From NCBI GenBank assembly GCA_051453625.1, contig JBOZIK010000001.1, positions 117,124,260 to 117,168,157 of the forward strand: a DNA stretch of 43,898 bases. The letters run 5' to 3'. Shown piece after piece: positions 11,719-22,198 of this stretch (positions are counted from its first letter, which is position 1; each line of letters opens with the position of its first letter). The notes below the pieces were generated by a model that searched no databases, was not told the origin of the DNA, and worked only from the letters and a program-made list of their open reading frames with translations. This DNA is from Welwitschia mirabilis (lineage: Eukaryota > Gnetophyta > Gnetopsida > Welwitschiales). Made by a program: the position numbers and the translations under genes.

Positions 11719-12112
11719 CATAAGTTTAATTGTTCAAACTTGTTAACTAATGCAATAATTTCTTCATAATAAATGTGCTTTTTTTGGTTATACCCTCTTG
11801 CAACCAACCTTTTTTTTGTAACCTATAATAATGCATTTTTCATTTCTTTTGTTTTGAAAATCCATNNNNNNNNNNNNNNNNNNNNNNNNNNNNNNNNNNN
11901 NNNNNNNNNNNNNNNNNNNNNNNNNNNNNNNNNNNNNNNNNNNNNNNNNNNNNNNNNNNNNNNNNCATAAGTTTAAGTGTTCAAACTTGTTAACTAATGC
12001 AATAATTTCTTCATAATAACTGTGCTTTTTTTGGTTATACCCTCTTGCAACCAACCTTTTTTTTGTAACTTATAATAATGCATTTTTCATTTCTTTTGTT
12101 TTGAAAATCCAT
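11719..12112. other. 147-bp direct duplication flanking an N gap
   Basis: 11719-11865 and 11966-12112 are equal in length and differ at only about three bases. Both encode the same RT segment, so the copy is not biological sequence order. Overlapping contig ends or two alleles placed in series are the likely cause. Confidence 0.85.
11866..11965. other. Assembly gap, 100 N
   Basis: Default-length N run between the two copies of the 147-bp duplication. Confidence 0.95.
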
Positions 12113-12167
12113 TTGAAATCAATGATCTTATTTTTCTTTGACTTTTTCATAAGTTCTAATGTGCTTA

Positions 12168-12197
12168 CATATATCTATATATATATATATATATATA
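12168..12197. repeat. (TA)n microsatellite
   Basis: An almost pure TA run with one early interruption. It lies close to the place where copia RT similarity ends and gypsy gag similarity begins. Confidence 0.9.
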
Positions 12198-12319
12198 AAG
12201 ATTTCTTTAGGCTTCTTCCTCTAAGGAAATTTCCTAATAACATGAATACATCCATAATTATAATACCTAGAGCTTCTAAATCTATTCATTATATTTCATA
12301 AGTATTCTCTACACATCTA

Positions 12320-12960
12320 AATGCTTATCCCTTTTCTAAGGATGCCGGTCACTACCCATTGTGAAGCTTGTATTTCTAATACATGGCTTCCTCCTTGGCT
12401 GCATTCTTCCACTCTCTTATGGTACTCTACTTCTATCTTTAAATTTCTTATTTTGAATCCATGATTCTTCATTTATCCTAGCTTTTTCTAGTGCTTTAAC
12501 AAGAGTCTTGGATTGAAAAAGCTTAACTTAATTCTGAACACTAGGATGTAAACCAGCCATTAATCTTTTCACCTTGATGGCCTTACTTATAGATACTTCT
12601 AGTACATATCTTAATAGTTTTATAAATTTATTTTTATATTAGGCCATCATCATGAATTCTTGACTAAGGATATAAAATTCCTTTACCTTTGCATTTTTAT
12701 AAAATTTTGATATATATCTACCATAGAATCTAGCTTNNNNNNNNNNNNNNNNNNNNNNNNNNNNNNNNNNNNNNNNNNNNNNNNNNNNNNNNNNNNNNNN
12801 NNNNNNNNNNNNNNNNNNNNNNNNNNNNNNNNNNNNNNNNNNNNNNNNNNNNNNNNNNNNNNNNNNNNNNNNNNNNNNNGTTATTAATACCCCCCATGCC
12901 TCTCCCTCTACTGCATTATTTGATTCCTCAAATAATAGAGGATTGACTTGTTAAAATTAT
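12320..12960 (-). pseudogene. Ty3/gypsy gag (Retrotrans_gag) remnant
   Basis: This is a decayed capsid gene. On the minus strand the segment before the N gap reads PLLFEESNNAVEGEAWGV, fitting the start of the Retrotrans_gag domain. After the gap come KEFYILSQEFMMMA, YKNKFIKLLRYV, KAIKVKRLMAGLHPSVQN and ALEKARINEESW, the usual order of the domain's C-terminal half (Tyr..Phe..Leu.RY, then K...F..GL.P). Stops and the 143-N gap break it. I could not find the CCHC zinc knuckle or a protease downstream; instead copia RT follows at about 12150, so one element has cut the other. Confidence 0.75.
12737..12879. other. Assembly gap, 143 N
   Basis: Sized N run inside the gypsy gag remnant. Confidence 0.95.
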
Positions 12961-13149
12961 ATCATCAGCTTTTTAGATGATTTAACTTCATTTTTGCTAT
13001 TGATTCTGTCTTGAAATTTATCCACCAAATTATTTAGTATAGTGGCTAATAATCTGACATCTAATGAAGAAATTGTTTCTCATTTGAGGTGCCTTATTAC
13101 TTCTTATAAGTTTAATTCTACTAATAAATACATCCCTATTAGAATAATT

Positions 13150-13176
13150 TTATTTAATATAAAAATGTTATGACCC
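13150..13176 (-). promoter_or_regulatory. Probable gypsy LTR end and decayed primer site
   Basis: tgttatgaccc at 13166-13176 is, read on the minus strand, an LTR end of the form GGGTCATAACA, which resembles chromovirus LTR termini. Continuing on the minus strand, the next bases (ttatattaaata after a short T spacer) match the iMet-tRNA primer site at about half the positions, with most others explained by transitions. The gag remnant begins about 200 bp further, as expected for a 5' leader. The primer site itself is weak. Confidence 0.4.
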
Positions 13177-13255
13177 ACTTTTAAGCATGGCTAAAATATT
13201 GTGCTAAGGTGCTGAGAAACAATACCCACAAAAATCATAGTGAATTGTCTAGAAC

Positions 13256-13285
13256 CAAAAAAAAAAAAAAAAAAAAAAAAAAAAA
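13256..13285 (+). repeat. Poly-A run ending at an N gap
   Basis: A homopolymer of about 28 A stops at a 100-N gap; the assembly probably broke on it. Confidence 0.85.
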
Positions 13286-13385
13286 NNNNNNNNNNNNNNN
13301 NNNNNNNNNNNNNNNNNNNNNNNNNNNNNNNNNNNNNNNNNNNNNNNNNNNNNNNNNNNNNNNNNNNNNNNNNNNNNNNNNNNNN
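13286..13385. other. Assembly gap, 100 N
   Basis: Default-length gap following a poly-A homopolymer. Confidence 0.95.
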
Positions 13386-13531
13386 AAAGAAGACATGCTT
13401 TAAACTTGGCTTTTAAATATAATCTCCCTTTACCTTACTAAAGTCATTATTTTTTAACATAACATAACTTGGCTGGCTTTATTTCATTTCATTAACTTAT
13501 ACTTTATTTATTATAATGAACTCATCTTAAG

Positions 13532-13560
13532 GTGTGTGTGTGTGTGTATATATATATATA
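13532..13560. repeat. (TG)n(TA)n compound microsatellite
   Basis: About eight GT units followed directly by about six TA units. Confidence 0.95.
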
Positions 13561-14109
13561 CATAACATTCTAAAATAATGTTACTATAAAGATGTGAACA
13601 TGTGATCTTACACTTAATAGGATAATAAGTTAACCATTGCATTAAAACATGCTAACACGTTTGGGTGTGTATATCTGTATGACTAATACCACATGGGCTC
13701 TAAAAAGAGATAAAGGGATGCATAAATATGGATAAAAGGGTTGATAATAATGAATTAATATAATAAGTTAGATTAAGGTTCAATAATTAATTATGTGCAT
13801 ACCAACGTAGAGGAAATAAATAATTCTAAAGAATACCCTCAAATTCCACACTTAAAATTTAATGAATTAATTAACTAATTTTAACATAATTAATTAATAA
13901 TAATTAAGTATAATTTACATAGGAATCTAATTAAATAATAATAATTCACTTAAGAATCTAGCTAAATAATAACATTCTACTTAGGAATTTGTTAAATTAA
14001 TAATTAAATAGTAATAATTCATATGATTAATAATATAATAATAACAATCCACCTTGGAAAGCATGTTGTGGGTGGTGGATTCCATAAGAACTCAGAATAA
14101 AATGAGAAT

Positions 14110-14575
14110 ATGAGAATTATTGTGAGCCACAAGCTACCACCTAGAAAATCAAAAACATGAGAACTACCATGAGTTATGGGCTGCCACTTCAAGAAATGGA
14201 AAAAATGAGAATTACTGCAAGCTACCATGTGTCATGCCACCTTAAGAAATGGAGAAATGAAAATACCATGAGCTATAAGATACTACCTTGATAAAGAATA
14301 AAAATTAGAATTACTATGAAATATCAATCATTATAACACATCAAGAAACATGCACATCAAAAGTCATGAAAATGAAAATCCATGTTCTATCACCTTAGGA
14401 AATGGGCATCTAGAAAGTCATGGAAATGAAAATCCATGATCCACGACCTCAAGCAAAGTACATGTGAAAAGCTGAGGAAATAAAAATCTGTAATTCACTA
14501 CCTCAGAAAACATGCATGTGAAAGCCTACAAAAATAAAAATCTACAAGCCATCATTTAAACTAATAAATAGAAAT
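14110..14575. repeat. Degenerate minisatellite, nine units of 47-62 bp
   Basis: Units start at 14110, 14157, 14205, 14257, 14304, 14366, 14420, 14474 and 14528. Each opens with a variant of atgagaattac or atgaaaatgaaaatc and contains a ccacctcaagaaa-like core. Units 6, 7 and 8 are exactly 54 bp; earlier units are mostly 47-52 bp. Read backward it gives a spurious open frame at 14019-14228. Confidence 0.8.
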
Positions 14576-16010
14576 GATAGGCACCTCAAAGATGCAGATA
14601 TGAGATCTTTCATGGAATAGACCACTCTAATAACCAAATATACAACACCAATCTTATGGTAATAATAATAATCAAATCTTAATAAATAGTTACTAGGATT
14701 GTATAGAATACATTAAATATAAAATAAATTAGCCAAGATTCTAACTTAAGATCTCATATATAAAAAATGGATAAGATAATCAAGTATGCCACATCACTTG
14801 CATGATTTTTAATAGAATAAGTCATACTTTTAAATAATACTTATATAAGGTAAGATAAAAGTTGTACAAGAGGATGAAAGGTAGTAGATGAAGAAAAGTA
14901 TGGATTATTACAAAACTCAATAAAAAATACATCTACAATTAAATTCAAAGGCTCTAAATTGAATTCCTACAAAGAAAGAATAAACCTAAATCAAAACTAG
15001 AGAAGAGGCCTAAATAGAAGAACCAACCATAAGAATTTGAAGAAACTTAAATTTACTAAACGTTAGAAAAAGAACCAATAGATACAAAAATACTAATATA
15101 AAAGGGCTGAGGAAATTCAAGCTAAACTAAATCTATCTTTAAATGGAAAAATAAAATAAATGTTAAGGAATCGAGTCATAAATGACTTAAAGTGAAACAA
15201 AGACTAAAATAACTAGAAATAATCTCATGTAATAATTCTACTAAAATTACAGGCTCTTTAACTCTAAAATAAATTAAGTACATTTTAAGTTGTAAAATTT
15301 ATAGATGCTTTAACATATATGCACAGAAGTTTTATCAACAAAAAAATCCAAGTAATAACATAACATATAGTAACTTAAATTAAAAAAAGAGACATTTTTA
15401 TTCAATAACTAAATAGTGTCAAATGGTCATAGCCAAGTTATAAGTAGAAGACAATTAGATTTATCATAAGAGTAATAAAAAATAACTACTAAGATTACAT
15501 ATCCTTAGATAAGGCTAAGACATAATGCTTACAACATTACATAATAAGAAAAAGATGTAGAGCTTCAAAATAAAATTATAGTCATGTAACTACTACTCTG
15601 GACCTAATCTAGGACTTACAAGTACTCTAGATTCTACAAAGAAAACTATGACTACCATAGTTTCTAATATGATTCAAGTAGTAAGAAAAACATAGGAATG
15701 AAGACAAATTCCTCACAAAAAAATTTATGCCAAAAAGTATTTCACTCTTCAAAAATGTAAAGAGATACACTAGTTATTAAAATTATTCTTCCATAACTAG
15801 AGCTGTCCTAACTAGATAAGTGGAAATTCTTACCCAAAATTATCACTAGAAAACATTCCTATAACTAATAGAAGCCATCACAATGGTTTTTCTCTTATGA
15901 CATGTATAGATAATACTTCATTATGTAAATAAAAGAGCTTATAAAAATGTTTTTTGTCTTCTTCCTTTTTTTTATAGCATTATTATCATTAATTGTATAC
16001 TCTAGTACTT

Positions 16011-16040
16011 NNNNNNNNNNNNNNNNNNNNNNNNNNNNNN
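16011..16040. other. Assembly gap, 30 N
   Basis: Short sized gap in non-coding sequence. Confidence 0.95.
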
Positions 16041-16444
16041 AGTTTTACCTATGAAGTTGACTGAACTACTTCTTCTAGCAAATTTAAAGAGGCTAACTCT
16101 TGAAAAGACTACCAATTTATAGTAATATAAGTTCTACTAGATACTTCCAATAAAACATAAAAGAATAACTAAGACAATATTAGAGTTCCAAAAATAAGAA
16201 AGAATATAGCCAAGCCACTTAATTCACATAAGTAGATAGTTTCAAACTAGGTAAGAAGCAAGCATATCATAGATCATCAAGACGCTAATCATATGATGAA
16301 ACTATAAAAGCGATAGAACATAGAATGGACTATACAAGTGATGCAAGAAGATTGACAATCATACTTGCACTTCAAAGTTGTAACTTCTAACTAAGAAATC
16401 ATCTAGCAAAAACTTCAACAATGGCTAAACTAAGTAAAAAAGAG

Positions 16445-16454
16445 CCTATTTATA
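16445..16454 (-). promoter_or_regulatory. TATA box of a probable minus-strand LTR promoter
   Basis: The minus strand reads tataaatagg, a strong plant TATA element, inside sequence that is otherwise non-coding and to the right of the gypsy LTR end at 13166. It fits an LTR promoter, but the transcription start and LTR limits are not visible. Confidence 0.4.
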
Positions 16455-16462
16455 CTATAAGA

Positions 16463-17069
16463 AAGGACTTAAATGGATTAAAAGTATTTTAGAAGATATT
16501 AAGTAGATACACTCTATCTCCTTCTTAGAATAGCTTAAATCCACTACCCTATTCCTACTACATACTTGGCCACTAGATAAAGTTGTAAAAATTTAATAAT
16601 TCTATATGTGCATGAAATTTAATTTTTTATCATTCAAAAAGGTAAACTTCAATACTATTATAGTAATCACAAGATATTCCATAACTAAACTTATAACTTA
16701 CAACTCAAGTATTTAACTAAAAAAAGGAGAGAGTTACCCATTAAAATAAACATTAAAATTGAAACATCTAGAAATAAAAATATAATAATGTAGCTATCAA
16801 AACAATCAATTGACCTTATCAAATAAAGATTGTTATTTATGTATTTATCTATCTTTATTAGAACCTTATGCACTTTGTTATTGGTCCAATAGTTGAATAT
16901 GATAATTAGTTAATGACTTAAATAAAGCATCACAAGCATGATACATTAAGCTAAGGTATAACTTAATAATGATAAAATTTTAGATGTGTCAACTCTAGAA
17001 AACTGACGCACAATTATTTATTAAATGTGCAAAAGTTAATATCATATTTCTTATTAATTTATGAACCAT
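16463..17069. other. No recognisable gene
   Basis: AT-rich sequence without domain similarity. The open minus-strand stretch at 16691-16873 is a low-complexity hydrophobic peptide with no known motif. Confidence 0.4.
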
Positions 17070-17640
17070 ATTTTAATCACTACAAAAGATGAAAAGAGTA
17101 TTATAAAGGTAAACAAAAGATTCAAAATAAATTTCAAATCACAAGTTTGAGACTAACAAAATGTAATCTTAATGTGAAATTAATTTAAAAATAATCAAAT
17201 TTTTATGAATTTCCTATAGTAAATTTATGATATATTACATAACTTTAGCATTAAGAATACAAGAATGTTTACACTAGTGGATAGATATAAAGTTAACTAG
17301 TTATGTAAAATCATAAGATCTAGATGAAATAAGGTAGCGAAAATTGATTGGAAGTCTAATATATGTAATTAATACTAGGCTTAACATATCATATGTAGTT
17401 GGAATGCTATTTTAACATGTGCAAAAGCAAAGAAAAAGTTACTAGAATGTAACTATTAGTGTTTTTTGAGTATTTAAAGGAAAGTAAAGAGTTTTATTAG
17501 ACTTCTATTTTAATGGGATACTAATTAAGACCTAAGTATTTCTCTAATTTAGATTTTAATCATTGCTAAGAAACTAGAAACTCTATAATGGGATTCTTGA
17601 TATTCTTAGGGTCGTATCTTATCTCCTAAAGATACAAAGT
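17070..17640 (+). pseudogene. Ty1/copia RT C-terminus and RNase H remnant, plus strand
   Basis: This is a decayed copia fragment. It begins in the RT thumb (LRLTKCNLNVKLI near 17148), continues with KLIGSLIYVINTRLNISYVV and GMLF near 17340, which fits the ..GSLxYL..TRPDIS.AV segment, then a broken .VFKGK..LL.FYFNG region. It ends near 17590 with TRNSIMGFLIFLGSYLIS, fitting the DRKSTSGYVFFLG..ISW motif with the first residues changed. No catalytic YxDD is seen upstream and no LTR was identified downstream. It belongs to a copia lineage, but I cannot say whether it is the same family as the copies at 10.5 or 25 kb. Confidence 0.75.
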
Positions 17641-18439
17641 AATAAGATATGAAAATAGGTTCATTAGATGAATTAGATCATGTAATAAAATTTAAAAAGG
17701 AGAATAGGTAACAAGGATAAGAAAGCTACTACAAGTCTTATATCTTTCATAAAGGCCCATAAAGCATTATGTTAAAATTAATATGTAATTTATTTAATAA
17801 AAATGAAGTATTTCATAATATAATAGACATAAAACAAAGGTCAAGATAATAAAAAGAAATAATTCATAATAATACAATAGATGTGTAATGCATGTCATCA
17901 ATAGATGAGACTAAAAACATTCTAAGTAGATCACTAAAAAAATGCTTATTTATAGCATGTGCAAAAGTGAAATAGAGTTTAAGAAATCTTAATGAAGTAA
18001 AAAAATGACAAAATAAATGCAAAAGGACTCTTATTGTTAACAAAATTTATAAATAAAATAGATGATATTACAAACTTAATCATTTATGTTAATGTGGAAT
18101 AGTATATTTTATATATTACATAAATGGACATGACTATTCATAAAATAGATATGAAAATGCAATCATTTTTATGACTATCTAATTAATTAATTAATTAAGT
18201 TTTATAATTTAATACTTAATTTTATTTAATCATGCTAAAATACATTTGATTGATGAAGATGCAACAACTTATTCATGTTGTGTTTTATTATTTTATATTT
18301 CATCTAAGACTTTTCCTTAAACTTTTAAATATTAATCTTTATCTTTCAGAACATTCACAAACTACTAAAATTTTCTTTCTTTAATTTATTTTGTGATTTT
18401 ATCTACTATGTACCACTATTTATTGGTATATCCTAATTT
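17641..18439. other. No recognisable gene
   Basis: This stretch lies between two copia fragments of opposite strand and is probably LTR or flanking debris. A perfect (TTAA)n-like run, aattaattaattaatt, lies near 18181. Confidence 0.4.
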
Positions 18440-19030
18440 AATTTAACATAATAAATCTTAACTTTGACATGCTTTTTTCTTTCATGAGATATAAAATTCT
18501 TCATAAGTTTGATTATACTTTAATTATCAAAATGGATGGAAATTGAGATTTAAATGCTTTTATCGATGTCACTTAGGATCTGATGAATTCACTTCAATTT
18601 ACAACATAAGGTTTCTATTGTGACATATTCTAATTTAATATAAGAAATTGCAATTCTTTTTATCTTTGTCTTAACCATGAAGCATTATTTCCCTCAAACT
18701 AAATAATAGAAACTATGGTTGATTAATGATCTTTACACTAGCATAATCTGAATGTATATAGTCAACTAAACTTTCTCTTCCCTTTTTAAAAANNNNNNNN
18801 NNNNNNNNNNNNNNNNNNNNNNNNNNNNNNNNNNNNNNNNNNNNNNNNNNNNNNNNNNNNNNNNNNNNNNNNNNNNNNNNNNNNNNNNNNNNAACTAAAA
18901 TTTCTCTTCCCTTTTTAAAAATTATGTTTTATTTCTTAATTTTAGATAATTACTTTAATCCATTTATTACATATTTCATGTGTGTTTCATTTGTAGAATT
19001 CATAATTCTAATAGTATTATTATTGTAGTG
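18440..19030 (-). pseudogene. Ty1/copia RNase H remnant, minus strand
   Basis: Read from high to low coordinates, the translation gives RIMNSTNETHMKYVINGLK (fitting ..F...P...HW.AVK.ILRYLKG), then VDYIHSDYASVKDH, STIVSII and FEGNNASWLRQR. This is the copia RNase H order DSDYAG..DDRKSTSGY..F.GGA.SW.SK.Q. The remainder toward 18480 is too broken to read with confidence. Stops are frequent. The 100-N gap at 18793-18892 cuts the domain, but its flanks are duplicated, so little is missing. RT should lie to the right, but an unrelated LTR starts at 19125, so the fragment is truncated there. Confidence 0.75.
18793..18892. other. Assembly gap, 100 N, with 29-bp duplicated flank
   Basis: 18764-18792 recurs at 18893-18921 with one mismatch. 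Joining the two restores continuous alignment to copia RNase H, so the gap probably hides no sequence. Confidence 0.9.
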
Positions 19031-19124
19031 GGTATTTATGCAATTATTATATTCTTAAGCAAATCCTATTAATCACAAAAATTTGCACAACATACATAAT
19101 AGTACAGATGGGAGTTAACTCAAA

Positions 19125-20270
19125 TGTCATAACCCATTGAAGGCATTACATGAGAAGAAAGAGAATCGATTTCAAGTGAAGTATTCTTGTATTATTTATT
19201 TAGATTAATGAAAATAAAGAAATAATGCAAGAAAATAATGCAAGTAAATACGCTAATGTATTGCAAATGAAAACTATTCTAAATGTAATATCTATCTGAC
19301 TACAAAATATTCCTATTACAAAAATCAATCCTATATAACCTAAGATCAATCAAGAACTGACCCTAACCAATTTAAGCTATCAGGTTCATCAAACAAAATA
19401 TGAAAAACATGCAATGATTAAGCTATGAAATGCAAAATAAAATGCAATGCAAGACCTAAACTTATGATTTCAACCTTAACAAAGGCTACTCTCATAATCT
19501 ATCTTAATTATAAAGTTACCATCAAATCATAACCAATATAAAAAATAAGAAAGATGCACAAGAAGATATAAAAGAAAAATAGAGTGTTATTAATTTTAAA
19601 CCAATATTACTATTACAAAGTAGTAAAATCTCAATAAAGAATACACAACCTAATACCAAAGAAGATCCCTTTATGCAACAATGAATAAACCTTCTATCAT
19701 TAGATCCCCTATTATGAGATTTCTAAGTGTCAAGGAATATAAACATTAGAGAAATGGAAAAGGAGATATTTATTACAATAAACATCCCAAAAAATAGTAA
19801 ACCTAATAGACACAATAAAAACCCTAGTGATGCACAAGAAGTGCATGACACATTAAAGAAGTTAGGTAAAGTTTGGTGCTTGATTTAAAATAGTTGTCAT
19901 CCTTAACTTCATCTAAATGATGGTGCAGATGATAAAACATCAATAGAGGTATTCCATCATCTTTCATCTTTGTTTTAGTTAGCATTCTTATTAGCTTACA
20001 TGTGGTGTTGTCTAGTTGATTATCTAGACTATTTAGGAACAGTAGTCTTCTGAAGCTTTTTAATAAAGAAAAATCGGTCTTGTAGATCATTAGATCCTCC
20101 TTAGAATGAGAAGTATTAGAAATCATCCAAAATTTATTTAAATGTACCAATGATTATGCATTGTTTTGATTTTCTTCTTGACTATCAATAATCATTGATT
20201 TCCACTTAAACCTGATTAGATGTCCTACAAAAGTACTTAAAAATATCCCATTAAAAACATACAACTTGGC
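19125..20270 (-). repeat. LTR family X, copy 1 (decayed)
   Basis: It aligns in the same orientation with 39815-40737. Matching points are aaggctactctcataat near 19483 (versus aaggctaccctagataat near 39940), cccctattatgagatttc at 19706 (versus ctcctatcacgagaattt at 40181) and the TATA region near 19766 (versus 40237). The left end tgtcataaccc resembles an LTR terminus. CpG sites present in the other copy are TpG or CpA here. The minus-strand open frame at 19824-20150 lies inside this LTR and is not a gene. Confidence 0.6.
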
Positions 20271-20610
20271 ATTGCAATACATATTAAAAAATGTAATATT
20301 TGATCTTGTATTTATTAGATATATTATTTTATTAATTAATTTTTAATGTTTTACATAATTGCTTCCTTTTTTTTAATATCATTAGGTTTTATCTTTGTAA
20401 TTAACTTTATAAATGCCTTTCTTCAGCAATAATTTTTTAATCATTATTTATTAAGTACTTCATTAATTTTTTCCTTAAAAATAATTTTTTTAATATTTTA
20501 ATGAATTAAATTTACATATGAGCTTTAAGGTCTAAAATTCAAATATTTAGAGTAAGGGCATCCCTTTCTTCCTTAATGTATATTATGTACTCACCTATGA
20601 TTATAATATC
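20271..20610. other. No recognisable gene
   Basis: T-rich sequence between an LTR and the plastid fragment. The last part may belong to the plastid insertion but is too diverged to align by eye. Confidence 0.4.
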
Positions 20611-20950
20611 ATCAAGGGATGAATAGTCTAACCCTNNNNNNNNNNGGTGGCAAAGAGCTAGCATCAAGGTCCTAAAACTTTTTGTTAGTATGAGATCTTT
20701 GGAAATATTATCCTATTATCCCTATAATAACTTTTATCTATTGAGTAATGACCCTTTTACTTGGCATTGTCAGATTACCAAGGTTGACTTTTATTCTTTC
20801 TTGATGGCGTATGCTATAGTTAAGCATTTTTTTCCTTTACACTTAAGAACTAATGGTCATATAGCCTAAGGAAATATTTGCATATCTTCATTGCCTTTTG
20901 GAGGCCTATGTCCCATAGAAACTTTCTAGATGAGACTATCCCTTTGCTAG
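20611..20950 (-). pseudogene. rrn23: Plastid 23S rRNA gene fragment in nuclear DNA (NUPT)
   Basis: The minus strand follows large-subunit rRNA domain V. Conserved blocks on the plus strand include ttatccctataataactttt followed by atctattgag, then aagcattttttt and ttacact, and ccttttggaggcctatgtcc followed by catagaaact. The ttctatggg/taggcc wording of the last block fits plastid 23S rRNA rather than the plant mitochondrial form, as I remember them. A 10-N gap at 20636-20645 interrupts it, and the left flank (gaatagtctaaccct) still fits. Most differences from the plastid gene are G-to-A or C-to-T. It cannot be a working rRNA: it is short and key conserved bases are changed. Confidence 0.85.
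20636..20645. other. Assembly gap, 10 N
   Basis: Short gap within the plastid 23S fragment. By comparison with plastid rDNA the true missing length is probably a little larger. Confidence 0.9.
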
Positions 20951-22160
20951 CATTCATCCTAAGCTAAGATCATACTTACTATGATAGCTATAATTGCATT
21001 ACTTATACCTTTTTTTTTCATGAACAAATTAGATTCTAAATTGTATTGTATCTTTTTTCATTAAATAAATTATAAGGATTACATGAATATTCATAATAAA
21101 GAATTATACTTTAATAAATTGTATTATATCAATACTGATAAGTCATCTTCAATGATTTTATCAAAGAGTCTAATTCTCTTAATTTTGTCCTAATATCATT
21201 AATTAAGATGCTTATATCATTTGTATTAAGGTCAATATCTAAATGAAAATGGATGAAAACAAGTTATAATGTTTGGTCCAGGTAATTAAATCAAAGATTT
21301 TATGAAAGAGTATAAGGAATTTTAATTAAATTGGATAAAACTAGTATCACACTATATTGAAACAAATAGTTTTTAAAAGAGGTTCACATTTGTTATATTA
21401 AACATAGTATCCTTTAGAGCTGAGTAGAGGTTGGTGTCATGTGATTTAAACTTTTTTTATAATCTAACATTTTCTTTGGAACCCAAAATATGGTAGGGTA
21501 TTATGAATTTTTTAATAGTTGTTTTAGATGATGTTATAACATTTGCATACTTAGATGCTACTACCATACTATGAAGATTATTAGCTTTGAAGAATAGGTT
21601 AAAAATAATCATTGTATTATTTAATTGTTAGATTCTTAAAACCATATGATTTTGGAGGAAGGAGATCCTTTAGGGGAGGAAAAACATACCTTAACATTTA
21701 TAAACAATTGAGGATAAATAACTTTTATAAAAGATCATGAATAAGGTATATTTTCATAAACATTTATGATGTATTTCCTTCTTTTTTATTAAATAATTAA
21801 TAATAAGATAAACTTGATACTTTTGTATTATACCATATTAGTTATACTTAATATAAATTACCCATTTTATATTAATTAAAATTTTTATTCTTTGATTAGG
21901 GTTTACATGCAAAAATTAATGTTATAAGGAAGTATAGTTGATCAATTTAGTATAGGGAGAAACATTAAATTCATTTTTTTATAAAAACATTATGTTTTCT
22001 ACCCCTTTTAATTATTTTTCATGAAATTATGAACTTTATCCTAATATGAGTAGGATTATTATTATCTTTTAAAGAACGTTACATAAAACTAAATCACCCT
22101 AGTGAACAACATAGGCACCACCATTCAGGTCTATTAGTGTGTGAGGGTCTAGAAGTTACA
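20951..22160. other. Probable 5' leader or internal debris of a minus-strand gypsy element
   Basis: No domain was recognised. The right end, next to the primer site at 22185, should be the leader of the element that faces left from there. Gag was not found before the plastid insertion. Confidence 0.4.
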
Positions 22161-22184
22161 TTGTTGAAAATATTCATACTTGAT

Positions 22185-22196
22185 GCTCTGATACCA
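22185..22196 (-). promoter_or_regulatory. Primer binding site (iMet-tRNA type), minus strand
   Basis: gctctgatacca is the exact reverse complement of TGGTATCAGAGC. It is followed at 22199 by tgaaacatcc, which on the minus strand is an LTR end of the form GGATGTTTCA. The element therefore faces left, with its 5' LTR to the right. Confidence 0.8.
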
Positions 22197-22198
22197 AA

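Larger units (their letters stand above)
11201..12150 (-). pseudogene. Ty1/copia reverse transcriptase remnant
   Basis: This is a decayed copia RT in minus orientation. Starting at the high-coordinate end, the translation gives IIDFKWIFKTKE, then RLVARGYNQKKH and YYEEIIALVNKFE, which are the ordered N-terminal landmarks of copia RT. After them come a degraded middle and the catalytic motif YVDDIVFL at 11408-11431, with both aspartates intact. Several in-frame stops are present. A 147-bp part is present twice, on both sides of the N gap at 11866-11965, almost certainly an assembly effect. The frame stops near 12150, next to a TA microsatellite; no integrase follows, so the element is 5' truncated. 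Confidence 0.85.
13166..16900 (-). mobile_element. Probable long gypsy LTR or nested LTR sequence, boundary open
   Basis: Sequence to the right of the LTR end at 13166 carries no coding signal. It has a poly-A run, a TG/TA microsatellite, a nine-unit minisatellite and, on the minus strand, a TATA box near 16450. If all of this is one LTR, it would be over 3 kb, which some plant gypsy lineages reach, but I could not find its start. 14576-16010 and 16041-16440 hold no recognisable gene or domain. Confidence 0.35.

Noticed and set aside
12101-12301. 66-codon plus-strand open stretch
   Set aside because: It is antisense to the copia RT and runs through the TA microsatellite, giving an IYIYIY run; not a protein.
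14019-14228. 69-codon minus-strand frame
   Set aside because: It is produced by the minisatellite and has no relation to a protein family.
14110-14575. CRISPR-like regular repeats
   Set aside because: Units are directly adjacent and degenerate, with no unique spacers of constant size and no cas genes; the genome is a plant's.
19824-20150. 108-codon minus-strand open stretch
   Set aside because: It falls in LTR family X, overlaps the promoter side of that LTR, shows no domain, and is not conserved as a frame in the copy at 40 kb.
20611-20950. Mitochondrial rather than plastid origin of the rRNA fragment
   Set aside because: The ttctatggg/taggcc block fits the plastid form as remembered. A search is still the proper test.
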